Shown: one piece after another, positions 51,272-59,943 of the stretch
Numbering within the stretch: position 1 is the stretch's first letter
Layout: the number at the start of each line of letters is the position of its first letter
NCBI RefSeq assembly: GCF_045062745.1
Contig: NZ_JBJGED010000030.1
Location: forward strand, 33,066-97,065
DNA length: 64,000 nt
Direction of reading: 5' to 3'
From: Paenibacillus_AA sp045062745
GTDB taxonomy: Bacteria; Bacillota; Bacilli; Paenibacillales; NBRC-103111
The notes under the pieces: model-generated
What the model saw: only the letters and a program-made list of their open reading frames with translations
Databases searched by the model: none
What the model was told of the DNA's origin: nothing
Made by a program: the position numbers and the translations under genes

Positions 51272-52003
51272 TTTGATGACCTGCAATATTTTTTTCTCGA
51301 GCCTCGAGACCTGCACCTGAGAGATCCCGAGCCGTACGGCCACTTCCGACTGCGTCTGGTCGCGGAAGTAGCGGAGGTACACGATAAGCCGCTCCCGTTC
51401 GGTCAGCGTGTTGATCGCCTCGCTCAGCGCCAGCTTGTCGAACCAGCGCTCTTGTCCCTCGTCCGCGATCTGATCCATCAAGGTGATCGGGTCGCCGTCA
51501 TTCTCGAACACCGTCTCGTGGATCGAGGTAGGCGGCTTGTTCGCCTCCTGCGCGAAGACGACCTCTTCCGCCGTGATCCCCAGCTCTTCGGCGACTTCGC
51601 CGATCGTAGGCAGCCGGCCCATCTTCTTCGACAGCTCGTCCTTCTTCTTGCGCACTTTGTTGGCGAGCTCCTTCAGCGAGCGGCTGACCTTCACCGTCCC
51701 GTCGTCGCGCAGAAACCGCTGAATCTCGCCGATAATCATCGGCACCGCGTAGGTCGAGAATTTCACGTCGTACGACAGATCGAACTTGTCTACCGATTTC
51801 AGCAAGCCGATACAGCCGATCTGGAACAAATCTTCCGGCTCGTAACCCCGGTTCAAGAAACGTTGTACGACTGACCAGACGAGGCGGATGTTGCAATTCA
51901 CCAGCGTCTCTCTCGCGAGAGCATCGCCGCCTTGGCTGAGAGCTATCAGGCGCTTGACTTCGGTGTCGTCCAAATAACTATGTGAGGCATGCTTCAGATC
52001 CAC
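51254..52003 (-). CDS. sigF: RNA polymerase sigma factor SigF
   Basis: First forespore-specific sigma factor. The 249-residue protein shows SigF/SigG-type regions: NIRLVWSVVQRFLNRGYEPEDLFQIGC (region 2), KFSTYAVPMIIGEIQRFLRDD, and the region-4 RERLIVYLRYFRDQTQSEVA with the helix-turn-helix ISQVQVSRLEKKIL. The GTG start at 52001-52003 has AGGTGA upstream at some distance. Held inactive by SpoIIAB, released by SpoIIAA. In B. subtilis spoVAA follows directly; here 4.5 kb of accessory genes intervene. Confidence 0.96.
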   Translation of the reverse strand: MDLKHASHSYLDDTEVKRLIALSQGGDALARETLVNCNIRLVWSVVQRFLNRGYEPEDLFQIGCIGLLKSVDKFDLSYDVKFSTYAVPMIIGEIQRFLRDDGTVKVSRSLKELANKVRKKKDELSKKMGRLPTIGEVAEELGITAEEVVFAQEANKPPTSIHETVFENDGDPITLMDQIADEGQERWFDKLALSEAINTLTERERLIVYLRYFRDQTQSEVAVRLGISQVQVSRLEKKILQVIKEQIAQ

Positions 52004-52023
52004 GGGTCCATCGTCACCTACCT

Positions 52024-52470
52024 CTAGTTATACAGCGCTTTTTTGGATTCAATCCGCTTGACCATCGTCACCTTCGTGCCCTCGCCAGGCGCTGACACGA
52101 CCGAGACGGTATCCATGAAATTCTCCATGATCGTGAAGCCCATCCCCGACCGCTCCATCTCCGGCTTCGTGGTGAACAGCGGCTCTCTCGCTATTTCCAC
52201 ATCTTCGATCCCGTTGCCGTTGTCTTCCACGGTCAAGGTCACCCGGTCGCCATCGATCGATGCCGTGATCGTCACGACGCCGTCCATCCGCTCCTCATAC
52301 CCGTGGATGATCGAGTTGGTTACCGCCTCCGACACGACCGTCTTAATATCCGTCAACTCTTCCAGCGTGGGGTCCAACTGGGACACGAACGCCGCCACCG
52401 CCACGCGCGCGAACGCTTCGTTCTCCGAACGGCTGGCGAACTGCAAGGTCATAAAATTAGGTCCACTCAT
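52024..52470 (-). CDS. spoIIAB: Anti-sigma F factor SpoIIAB
   Basis: GHKL-type kinase that binds SigF and phosphorylates SpoIIAA. The 148-residue protein has the N-box EAVTNSIIHGYE, the ADP-binding DNGNGIED and SGMGFTIMENFMD motifs. Its ATG overlaps the spoIIAA stop (ATGA at 52467-52470). Confidence 0.96.
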   Translation of the reverse strand: MSGPNFMTLQFASRSENEAFARVAVAAFVSQLDPTLEELTDIKTVVSEAVTNSIIHGYEERMDGVVTITASIDGDRVTLTVEDNGNGIEDVEIAREPLFTTKPEMERSGMGFTIMENFMDTVSVVSAPGEGTKVTMVKRIESKKALYN

Positions 52471-52820
52471 GACACGACCTCCAGACTGGAAAGTGCTAGT
52501 CTCTCATTATCCTCAATCGCCAAAATCTTAAACAGCCCCGACAACTCGAACAACCGATATACCGCCGGATTCACTTCGCAAACTACCATTTTGCCGCCCT
52601 TGCCGGTGACTTGCTTGTATCGGCCCAGAATAACGCCCAGCCCGGAGCTGTCCATGAACGACAAGTCCTTCAGGCTGAGCACGACATGCCGCGTGTCCCC
52701 TTTCAGAATGGCCTCTTCCATCCGGGTGCGGACGACTTCCGCCGCATGATGGTCCAGCTCTCCGCGCAACCGGACGATTAGCGTACGGCGGTTGTGCTCC
52801 AGTTCAATATGCAGACTCAC
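52467..52820 (-). CDS. spoIIAA: Anti-anti-sigma factor SpoIIAA
   Basis: STAS-domain protein that frees SigF when dephosphorylated at its conserved serine. The 117-residue protein has S58 in FMDSSGLGV, the same position as the phosphorylated Ser in B. subtilis. The GTG start at 52818-52820 follows GGGAGTGA. A sigma-H-type promoter lies 30 bases upstream. Confidence 0.95.
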   Translation of the reverse strand: MSLHIELEHNRRTLIVRLRGELDHHAAEVVRTRMEEAILKGDTRHVVLSLKDLSFMDSSGLGVILGRYKQVTGKGGKMVVCEVNPAVYRLFELSGLFKILAIEDNERLALSSLEVVS

Positions 52821-52849
52821 GCAAGCTCACTCCCTTCGAGATGCAGACT

Positions 52850-52879
52850 AGTTTCTACGAAACGATTGGAATTTCCTGC
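52850..52879 (-). promoter_or_regulatory. Sigma-H-type promoter of the spoIIA operon
   Basis: GCAGGAAAT, 12 bases, GTAGAAACT. The first box matches the sigma-H -35 consensus RNAGGAWWW at every position; the second matches RNNGAATWW except for AC in place of TW. In B. subtilis spoIIA is read from a sigma-H promoter. Confidence 0.7.
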
Positions 52880-53039
52880 AAGCCGACAAAACTAGAAGAA
52901 AACTGCTATAACCTCTGCAAAAACGGGGAGATTTGACACTTTCCGGGCCAATCAGGTCGAAATGCCCGATTCTTACCATCCGTCCCGCCTCCCGAGAGCG
53001 GGAAAGCGGGACCGGACGGTCGGAACGGGAGGATTCAGC

Positions 53040-54233
53040 TTAGTCGACGGTAACCATACGCTGAGCCGTACGTTTCAGCATCGTCCACAACCCTGCTTTG
53101 GCGATGTTGGTCGGGGACTCGAGGTCGAATTCGGCCAGCTTCGTGTCGCCCTTGAAGACGACGAGCTTCCCGATCGGCTGCCCCGCCGCAATCGGCGCTT
53201 TCAGGTTCGGATTGAATTGCAGTTCGTGACGAATGTCTTCGCCTGCGTCGCCTTTCTTCAGCAGGACCGAATACTGGTGCGTGGCGATAAGCGGCACTTG
53301 GCTCGTCTTGCCTTTCTCTACCTGGAGTGTTCCCATCGGGTCTCCGGTTTTGAAGATCGGATGGTTCGTATACTGCGAGAAGGCGAAGTCGAACAGCTTC
53401 GTCACTTCCGCGTTGCGGGTCTTCGTATTGGGCTCGCCCATCACGACTGCGATAACCCGGAAGTTCTCGCGCTTCGCCGTGGCGGATAAGCAGAACTTCG
53501 CTTCACTCGTATACCCGGTCTTCAGTCCGTCGGCTCCGGAATAAAAGCGTACGAGCTTGTTCGTGTTGACGAGCCAGAACGGCTTGGCCGTTTCCTTGCG
53601 CAAGTAGTCTTGGTAAGCGCCAGTGAACTTCGTAATCTCTTCGTGCTTGAGCAGCTCCTTGGACATCGTGGCAATATCCATTGCGGATGTATAGTGATTG
53701 TCTGCCGGCAAGCCGTTAACGTTCACGAAGTGGGTATTGTTCATGCCCAGCTGCTTCGCCTTGGCGTTCATCATCTTCACGAACGCTTCCTCCGAGCCTG
53801 CGATTTTCTCGGCCATCGCCACCGAGGCATCGTTACCGGAAGCCATCGCGATGCCCTTCAGCATTTCTTCTACCGTCATTTCTTCACCGGGTTCGAGGAA
53901 AATTTGCGAGCCGCCCATCGACGCGGCATATTCGCTCGTTCGGACCTTCTCGTTCATCTTGATCTTGCCTTGGTCCAGCGCTTCCATGATGAGCACCATC
54001 GTCATAATTTTCGTGATGCTGGCCGGTGCCTTTTTGTCGTGCATATTTTTCTCGTAGAGCACCGTTCCGGTGTCGGCGTCCATCAAGACGGCCGACGAAG
54101 CGTTCGGCGCCAAATCGACCCCGCCCGTCCCTGCCTTCGGCTGCGCCAATTTCTCGTCCGCCGCAAGCGCCGGTGCGCTGAACGCCAGCATGATGGCGAT
54201 TGCGAGCAACCCTATCCAACCTTTTCTAAGCAT
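53040..54233 (-). CDS. dacF: D-alanyl-D-alanine carboxypeptidase DacF
   Basis: Forespore penicillin-binding protein that adjusts cortex cross-linking. The 397-residue protein has a signal peptide (cleavage near APALA, residue 24), and S11 peptidase motifs S72-x-x-K75 (SITK), SGN at 132-134 and KTG at 238-240, then the PBP5-type C-terminal beta domain. AGGAGGG precedes the ATG. It lies directly upstream of spoIIAA in the conserved order; the 220 bases between contain the sigma-H promoter and a GC-rich hairpin without T tract. Confidence 0.95.
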   Translation of the reverse strand: MLRKGWIGLLAIAIMLAFSAPALAADEKLAQPKAGTGGVDLAPNASSAVLMDADTGTVLYEKNMHDKKAPASITKIMTMVLIMEALDQGKIKMNEKVRTSEYAASMGGSQIFLEPGEEMTVEEMLKGIAMASGNDASVAMAEKIAGSEEAFVKMMNAKAKQLGMNNTHFVNVNGLPADNHYTSAMDIATMSKELLKHEEITKFTGAYQDYLRKETAKPFWLVNTNKLVRFYSGADGLKTGYTSEAKFCLSATAKRENFRVIAVVMGEPNTKTRNAEVTKLFDFAFSQYTNHPIFKTGDPMGTLQVEKGKTSQVPLIATHQYSVLLKKGDAGEDIRHELQFNPNLKAPIAAGQPIGKLVVFKGDTKLAEFDLESPTNIAKAGLWTMLKRTAQRMVTVD

Positions 54234-54403
54234 GCAAATACCCTCCTAGACGATAGAAACCCCATATTTTCCCACTTCGAGACATGGAAAACCTTCTAAC
54301 AGTTTGGACACATTTGGAGGAAAATAAACGAACGGCCGGAGGAGAATCGCGAGAATTTGCGGGGGTGAGGGATGGCGCTAGTGGTGGAAATGGCGGGCTG
54401 AAC

Positions 54404-54443
54404 CCAAAAAAATCGGGCACATGGATTTCTCCCTGTACCCGAT
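54404..54443 (-). terminator. Terminator after the second PhyH gene
   Basis: ATCGGGTACA pairs with TGTGCCCGAT around an 12-base loop, followed by seven T on the minus strand. Confidence 0.85.
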
Positions 54444-54463
54444 CTTCTGATCCAGACTAGCGA

Positions 54464-55297
54464 TTAGGCGTGGCGGTCGTACAAAATCGGATGCGTCGGG
54501 CCTGCGGCCGGTTCGCCGGGCTTCAGTCCGGGGAACCAGGATGCGAGATCGTTCTTGCGCGCGTTGCTGTCCGGCTCCAGCAAATTCGTCGGGTCGGCGT
54601 AGAAAATAATCGTCATGACCTCCCGCATTTGCTCAGTCGGGTTCGCCGGCGCGCTGTGCAGCGTCCACCCCGCATGGAACGTAGCGTCGCCCGCGGCCAT
54701 GCCTCCGTAGTTGATCGTCTCGATCCTTTTGCTTTGGATGTAGTCCTTCAGCGTCTTGTGCGATTCATCCGAGATCACTTGCTTCGTAATATAGCCGGAG
54801 TGATGCGTTCCGGAGGCGAACGTCATGGAGCCGACTTCGTCCGGGATCGGTACTAGCGGCATCCACATCGTAATCGTGTTGTTCGTATCGAGCGGCCAAT
54901 AAATTTGATCCTGGTGCCACGGGGTATGCCCGCCGCCCGGCTCCTTATACAACGCTTGATCCGCATAGATGCGCACGCGGTCGACGCCCATCAGGTCGGC
55001 CGCGATTTTCGCGAACCGCTTGGCGAATACGAATCGCTGCACCGCCTCGCTTTTCACCCAGACGTTGCCGATTTGGATGAACGCTTTGCCGTACGTGTCC
55101 CGCTCTTCCAGCGGCTTCGTGTGCCGGTTCAATTGCCGGACCATGTCTCCGATGATCGGCCGGTAGGCTTGGACCTCCTCCGCGCTGGCTACATGCCTTA
55201 GCATGATATGCCCCTGCTCCTGGTAATAGGTCCGTTGCTCCGAGGACAGGTCGTAGTTTTGATGCAAATCCGGGAGCTTCGAAAGTTCGATCGTCAT
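54464..55297 (-). CDS. Phytanoyl-CoA dioxygenase (PhyH) family protein
   Basis: A 277-residue Fe(II)/2-oxoglutarate oxygenase. Iron ligands are H128 and D130 in WHQDQIYWP and H214 in TLHSAPANP; the 2-oxoglutarate Arg is probably in QMREVMTIIF. It differs in length and sequence from the PhyH protein at 46972-47907 (different residues around the HxD motif), so the two are not recent duplicates. The gene is divergent from an AraC-type regulator, which probably activates it in response to its substrate. GAAGG lies before the ATG. Confidence 0.9.
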   Translation of the reverse strand: MTIELSKLPDLHQNYDLSSEQRTYYQEQGHIMLRHVASAEEVQAYRPIIGDMVRQLNRHTKPLEERDTYGKAFIQIGNVWVKSEAVQRFVFAKRFAKIAADLMGVDRVRIYADQALYKEPGGGHTPWHQDQIYWPLDTNNTITMWMPLVPIPDEVGSMTFASGTHHSGYITKQVISDESHKTLKDYIQSKRIETINYGGMAAGDATFHAGWTLHSAPANPTEQMREVMTIIFYADPTNLLEPDSNARKNDLASWFPGLKPGEPAAGPTHPILYDRHA

Positions 55298-55330
55298 GGA
55301 TAGGCCTTCTTTCTATTAGGTGATAGCTTT

Positions 55331-55336
55331 ATTATA
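55331..55336 (-). promoter_or_regulatory. -10 box of the PhyH gene promoter
   Basis: A perfect TATAAT on the minus strand, 33 bases before the PhyH start. No good -35 box is found at 16-18 bases (best ATGAGC), which suits an activator-dependent promoter controlled by the divergent AraC-type protein. Confidence 0.5.
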
Positions 55337-55478
55337 GGGGCCGGATCGGGGAAGCTCATTGTTCAGCTATCTTGTCTTATTTGTCAAAAACGACTGTTTC
55401 CGGTCTTGGGGTTGGGCCGATTCTGTAGTAAAATGAGGGATAAACCAGATTATGATTTGAGGTCAGAAGGGAGCATTT

Positions 55479-56390
55479 GTGTTGACAACACTTGATGAGC
55501 TGATCGCCCGTCAGCCGGTCGTTCCTTATATTCGTAACAGCGATTACGCGGTGCGCAAGCCCTGGCATATGCCGATCCGCCGGCTGCTCGACTACTTGCT
55601 CATCTACGTGCAGGAGGGCAGCTGCCTCATTCACGTCGATGGGGTGGACTATACGTTCGAGAGCGGATCCTTTTGTCTGATTCAACCGAACAGCGTGCAC
55701 ACGCTGCAGGGAACGACCAATACGATTACGCCGTATGCGCATCTGGATCTGTTCTACAATCCGCTGCGGGAGGCGAGCTTTCCTACAGGGGCGGGGCAGC
55801 TCGATTTGACCGCGTACCAAGACCTGATGCAGCCGGTCCTGAACGACCTGGAGGGCGTGCACGTTCCGGTTCGGTTGAACCCGACGCATCCGATTGGGTT
55901 CCGGGATACGCTGCTGCGCATGGTGCAATTGTGGCTCGAGCAGGAGACGCTCGCCCTCTTGGAGGCGCAACACCTGGCTACGGAGCTCGTGCTGGCGATT
56001 CTGAAGCAGTATGCGCCGCCTTCCCGGAGCAGCGGCTCTTCGCCCCCTACGCTGAACTGGATCACCTCATTCCTGTCGTTCCACCTGAACGAGCCGCTTT
56101 CGGTGGAGGACATGGCCCGCCGGGCGAATTTGTCGCCGTCCCGGTTCAGCGCGGTGTTCAAGGCGACCTTCGGGGTGCCGCCGCATCAATATTTGCTGCA
56201 GCTCCGGCTGCGGCATAGCGAGGAGCTGCTGTCGACGACGGAGCTGACGCTGGCCGACATCGCCGTGTACTGCGGTTTCGCCGACGTGCACCACTTTTCG
56301 AAGGCGTTCAAGCGGGCACGCGGGCTTTGGCCGGGCGAGTACCGGCAAGCGAAGCGGGTGGAGCTTGGGGGGGAGGCTGCTGGAAAGTAG
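55479..56390 (+). CDS. AraC family transcriptional regulator
   Basis: A 303-residue regulator with an N-terminal cupin-like sensing domain (about 30-100; VQEGSCLIHVDGVDYTFE) and a C-terminal double helix-turn-helix (NEPLSVEDMARRANLSPSRF and LTLADIAVYCGFADVHHFSKAFKR). The GTG start at 55479-55481, after AAGGGAG, is followed by TTG. It is divergent from the PhyH gene and likely activates it. Its last codons (EAAGK and the TAG stop) lie inside the first unit of the following repeat array. Confidence 0.9.
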   Translation: MLTTLDELIARQPVVPYIRNSDYAVRKPWHMPIRRLLDYLLIYVQEGSCLIHVDGVDYTFESGSFCLIQPNSVHTLQGTTNTITPYAHLDLFYNPLREASFPTGAGQLDLTAYQDLMQPVLNDLEGVHVPVRLNPTHPIGFRDTLLRMVQLWLEQETLALLEAQHLATELVLAILKQYAPPSRSSGSSPPTLNWITSFLSFHLNEPLSVEDMARRANLSPSRFSAVFKATFGVPPHQYLLQLRLRHSEELLSTTELTLADIAVYCGFADVHHFSKAFKRARGLWPGEYRQAKRVELGGEAAGK

Positions 56391-57016
56391 TTTTCTACTT
56401 TGCAGTTCTGGATTCGCCGGTTTCGGCTGCTCCAAAGTAACTTTATTACTTTGCAGTTCCCAATCCGCCGTTTTGGGCTGCTCCAAAGTAACTTTTTTAC
56501 TTTTGCAGTTCTCAATCCGCCGCTTTCGACTGCTCCAAAGTAACTTTTTTACTTTGCAGTTCTGCATCCGCGGGTTTCGGCTGCTCCAAAGTAGCTTTTT
56601 ACTTTGCAGTTCTCAATCCGCCGTTTTGGGCTGCTCCAAAGTAACTTTTTTACTTTGCAGTTCTGCATCCGCCGGGCTCGGCTGCTCCAAAGTAACTTTT
56701 TTACTTTGCAGTTCTCAATCCGCCGTTTTGGGCTGCTCCAAAGTAACTTTTTAACTCTCCAGTTCTGCATCCGCGGGTTTCGGCTGCTCCAAAGTAACTT
56801 TTTTACTTTGCAGTTCTCAATCCGCCGTTTTGGACTGCTCCAAAGTAACTTTTTTAAATTGCAGTTCTCAATCCGCCGCTTTCGACTGCTCCAAAGTAAC
56901 TTTTTACTTTGCAGTTCTGCATCCGCGGGTTTCGGCTGCTCCAAAGTAGCTTTTTTACTTTGCAGTTCTCAATCAGCCGGTTTTGGCTGCTGCGAGGTAG
57001 CTTTCTACTCTACTAT
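56377..57016. repeat. Tandem palindromic repeat array, 13 units, period about 51 bp (family B)
   Basis: Thirteen units start at 56377, 56427, 56478, 56530, 56581, 56631, 56682, 56733, 56784, 56835, 56886, 56936 and 56987; the last is degenerate. Each has CTGCTCCAAAGTAA, a short T-rich loop and TTACTTTGCAG, which fold into a hairpin, then a spacer of about 21 bases. Spacers fall into a few recurring types (CAATCCGCCGTTTTGGG, GCATCCGCGGGTTTCGG, CAATCCGCCGCTTTCGA) in a partly repeating order, so units were probably duplicated in blocks. Because 51 is a multiple of three, frames stay open on both strands (17-residue repeats such as VKKLLWSSPKRRIENCK), but I see no start signals and do not call them genes. 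The stretch 57017-57114 holds nothing recognisable. Confidence 0.95.
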
Positions 57017-57114
57017 CGTTCGGGAGGCGAGACGGTTGACCAAGTTTAAGCCGGAAAAATTGGGTTACTGGGCGTGGCCGGTGGCGGTGGATGACGGTTG
57101 CGGGGCGAGGTGCC

Positions 57115-57300
57115 GGGAGTTAAGTGGTTTTTCGTGCGTGTTAATTCGGTCGGTATCGGTTCGATTTGGTCGGAGTTAAGTCGTCTTTCGTGATAATTCC
57201 CCCGCATCTGGTCGATGACGAGGGAGTTAAGTCGTTTATCACTTTAATTCGGTCCGCATCGCACCGATGAGCCGGGAATTAAATGGTTTTTTTCCCGCAC
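57115..57300. repeat. Tandem palindromic repeat, period 51-56 bp (family C)
   Basis: Units begin at 57116, 57172, 57223 and 57275 with GGAGTTAAGT (GGAATTAAAT in the last), followed by a T-rich part and TAATTC in the first three, then a spacer of about 20-25 bases. GAGTTA and TAATTC can pair. The family resembles in layout family A at 28538 and lies 100 bases after family B. Confidence 0.8.
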
Positions 57301-57318
57301 GACTCGTGGCGGGAGCCG

Positions 57319-58368
57319 CTACTGCAGCGGCGTCGGGGCGAACGCGGACGCCGGCACGAGTGCGCGCGTCCCGCGCAGGTCCGCGAGCGTGCGCGCGCCG
57401 ATGCCGAACATCGCCGCGCGCAGCTCGAGCTCGACCTGCGCCAGCGCCCGCTCGACGGCAGCCTCGCCGTCCACCGCCGCGGCCAGCAGGCCGCGCCCGA
57501 AGCCGGCGAGGTCCGCGCCGAGCGCGAGCGCCTTCGCGGCGTCGACGCCGGTCGCGAGCCCGCCGCTCGCGATGACGAACGCCGTCGGCGCCAGCCGGCG
57601 CACGTCGCGGACACAGGCGGCCGTCGGCATACCCCAGTCCGCAAACGCGTCCGCCGCCTGGCGGCGCAGCGGATCCGTCGTGCGGCGCTTCTCCACCTCG
57701 GACCACGAGGTGCCGCCCGCTCCCGCGACGTCAAGAAAACGGACGCCGGCGTCCAGCAGCCGGCAAGCGGTCTCGCCGTCCAGCCCCCAGCCGACTTCCT
57801 TGACCCCGACCGGCACGGGCAAGGAAGCGCACACCTGCTCGATGCGCTTCAGCAGTCCGTGAAAGTTCGTGTTCCCTTCCGGCTGGAACACCTCCTGCAG
57901 AGCATTCAAGTGCAAGACGAGACCGTCCGCCTCCAAGAGCTCGACTGCGCGGCGGCAGTCATCCGGCCCGTAGCCGTAGTTCAACTGAACCGCGCCGAGA
58001 TTGGCGAATAGCGGAATCGTCGGGGCCACATCCCGGATTCGAAACGTAGCGGCGAGCTCCGGCATCTCCAGCGCCGCGCGGACGGAGCCGACGCCCATCG
58101 CCCATCCCCGCCGTTCGGCCGCTCCGGCCAGGTGACGATTAATCCGCAGCGCCTCCTCGGTGCCGCCGGTCATGGAGCTGATCAGGAGCGGGGTGCGCAG
58201 CGGCTTGCCCAGAAAAGCCGAGGACGTATCGATCTCCTCGAAATCCAGCTCAGGCAGAGCCCGATGTACGAACCGGTATTGCTCGAAACCGGTCGTAATC
58301 CCTCGCCCGGCTACCGGCTCCTCCAGCACGATGCGGATATGCTCCGCTTTTCTACGCTCCGTGGTCAT
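57319..58368 (-). CDS. fni: Type 2 isopentenyl-diphosphate delta-isomerase
   Basis: FMN-dependent isomerase that converts isopentenyl to dimethylallyl diphosphate in isoprenoid synthesis. The 349-residue protein shows RKAEHIRIVLE near the start, PLLISSMTGGTEEA, GSVRAAL, HLNALQEVFQPEGNTNF, VKEVGWG, the VAGAGGTSW block and a C-terminal ASGGLATGVDAAKALALGA. The first part of the gene as listed (about 57320-57700, its 3' end) is very rich in G and C. In B. subtilis fni lies near ypfD; here it lies between the repeat arrays and pdp. Confidence 0.95.
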   Translation of the reverse strand: MTTERRKAEHIRIVLEEPVAGRGITTGFEQYRFVHRALPELDFEEIDTSSAFLGKPLRTPLLISSMTGGTEEALRINRHLAGAAERRGWAMGVGSVRAALEMPELAATFRIRDVAPTIPLFANLGAVQLNYGYGPDDCRRAVELLEADGLVLHLNALQEVFQPEGNTNFHGLLKRIEQVCASLPVPVGVKEVGWGLDGETACRLLDAGVRFLDVAGAGGTSWSEVEKRRTTDPLRRQAADAFADWGMPTAACVRDVRRLAPTAFVIASGGLATGVDAAKALALGADLAGFGRGLLAAAVDGEAAVERALAQVELELRAAMFGIGARTLADLRGTRALVPASAFAPTPLQ

Positions 58369-58445
58369 CCACCTTCACGTCCCTCTCCGCCCCATAGTTC
58401 AAACTCCAAACTCGAATCTCCATTCATCTAGCTCTAATCATCACC

Positions 58446-59780
58446 TCACACCAGCCGTTCCACGCCCGCTTTCGTGACGACTGCGTACATCAGCGTAGGC
58501 TCAGCCGGCTTTGCTTCCGTGATCGTATACGCCGCCAATACCTGCTGCCGCACGGCCTCGACCAAGCTTGCCTCACCACGGTTCGTGTGCAGCTCCACCA
58601 GCACGTCACCCGCCTCTACGAGATCGCCGATCTTGCGCTTCAGCAGCATGCCCGCGGCTAGGTCGATGGAGGCTTCCTTCGTCTCGCGGCCCGCCCCGAG
58701 CATCATCGCGCCGAGGCCGATGCGCTCCGCCTCGATGGCCGCCACATAGCCGGCCGTCCGCGCCTCCACAGGGAACACATGCTTGGCCGTCGGCAGCTGC
58801 GAAGGCTGATCGATGAAGGAAGGCGATCCACCCTGCGCTGCTACGAACTCCTTGAACTTCTTAAGCGCGTAGCCTTTGCGGATAATCTCATAGAGCATAT
58901 CCTTCGCCTCGCCGATCTCCAGCGCCCGGCCGCCCAGCACGAGCATATGGGCGCCGAGCGTGACACAGAGCTCCTCCAGATCGGCAGGCCCTTCGCCCTT
59001 CAGCGTCTCGATCGCCAGCTTCACCTCGAGCGCGTTCCCCACCGCAACGCCGAGCGGCTGGTCCATGCTGCTGATGACCGCCACCGTCTCGCGGCCGACC
59101 TCCTCGCCGATCGCGACCATCGCTTCGGCGAGACGGATCGAGTCGTCCAGCGTCTTCATGAACGCGCCGCTTCCCGTCTTCACATCCAGCACGATGGCAT
59201 CCGCGCCGGAAGCAATCTTCTTGCTCATGATAGAGCTTGCGATGAGCGGAATCGAATTCACGGTGGCGGTCACGTCGCGCAGGCCGTACAGCTTCTTGTC
59301 CGCCGGCGTGACATTGCCGGATTGGCTCATCACGGCAAGACCGTGTCGGTTCACCTGCTCCACGAACTGCTCCTCCGTCAGCTCGACCTTGAACCCCGGA
59401 ATCGACTCCAGCTTGTCGATCGTCCCGCCCGTGTGGCCGAGCCCGCGGCCGGACATCTTCGCGACCGGCACGCCGGCCGCCGCGACAAGAGGAGCAAGGA
59501 CGAGCGTCGTCGTATCCCCGACGCCGCCCGTACTGTGCTTGTCTACCTTGACGCCCTGAATCGAGCGCAAGTCTACCTGGTCGCCGGAGGCGGCCATCTC
59601 CAAAGTGAGATCGGCCGTTTCCCTGGCGGTCATACCCTGGAAGTAAACCGCCATCGCCCACGCCGACAGCTGATAATCGGGAATACGGCCGCTGCTGTAG
59701 CCTTGAATCAGGAAAGCCAGCTCTTCCCGGCTGAGCTCCCCGCCGTCGCGTTTTTTCTGGATCAAATCCACAGTTCTCAT
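58446..59780 (-). CDS. pdp: Pyrimidine-nucleoside phosphorylase
   Basis: Phosphorolysis of uridine, deoxyuridine and thymidine to base and pentose 1-phosphate. The 444-residue protein has the signature KVDKHSTGGVGDTTTL, the SGRGLGHTGGTIDKLESIPG block and VKTGSGAFM; family length. First three helices MRTVDLIQKKRDGGELS are typical. It is downstream of deoB, two punA genes and a CMD gene, so all act in nucleoside salvage. Confidence 0.96.
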   Translation of the reverse strand: MRTVDLIQKKRDGGELSREELAFLIQGYSSGRIPDYQLSAWAMAVYFQGMTARETADLTLEMAASGDQVDLRSIQGVKVDKHSTGGVGDTTTLVLAPLVAAAGVPVAKMSGRGLGHTGGTIDKLESIPGFKVELTEEQFVEQVNRHGLAVMSQSGNVTPADKKLYGLRDVTATVNSIPLIASSIMSKKIASGADAIVLDVKTGSGAFMKTLDDSIRLAEAMVAIGEEVGRETVAVISSMDQPLGVAVGNALEVKLAIETLKGEGPADLEELCVTLGAHMLVLGGRALEIGEAKDMLYEIIRKGYALKKFKEFVAAQGGSPSFIDQPSQLPTAKHVFPVEARTAGYVAAIEAERIGLGAMMLGAGRETKEASIDLAAGMLLKRKIGDLVEAGDVLVELHTNRGEASLVEAVRQQVLAAYTITEAKPAEPTLMYAVVTKAGVERLV

Positions 59781-59943
59781 ACGAAACCCACCCTCCGATC
59801 GGCTCCGACCCCAGCAACTGCCAATCAGTCACAAATCCTGCGGATCCTAGTGAGCCTTCCAAATATCCCGAATCTTCCGATTACCTCAGATGCAACAAAC
59901 AGACGCCCGCAACCACGGAGGAGACTGGAGCGCTCAGGCCGCA

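Noticed and set aside
52975..53036. Terminator after dacF
   Set aside because: TCCCGC and GCGGGA can pair, but there is no T tract, and dacF may be read through into spoIIAA.
56377..57016. CRISPR array
   Set aside because: Period and hairpin repeat look similar at first, but the spacers recur in a few types and no cas genes are nearby.
56365..57179. Protein-coding frames of 17-residue repeats on both strands of the array
   Set aside because: They are open only because the 51-bp period is a multiple of three. They lack ribosome binding sites and exist on both strands at once.
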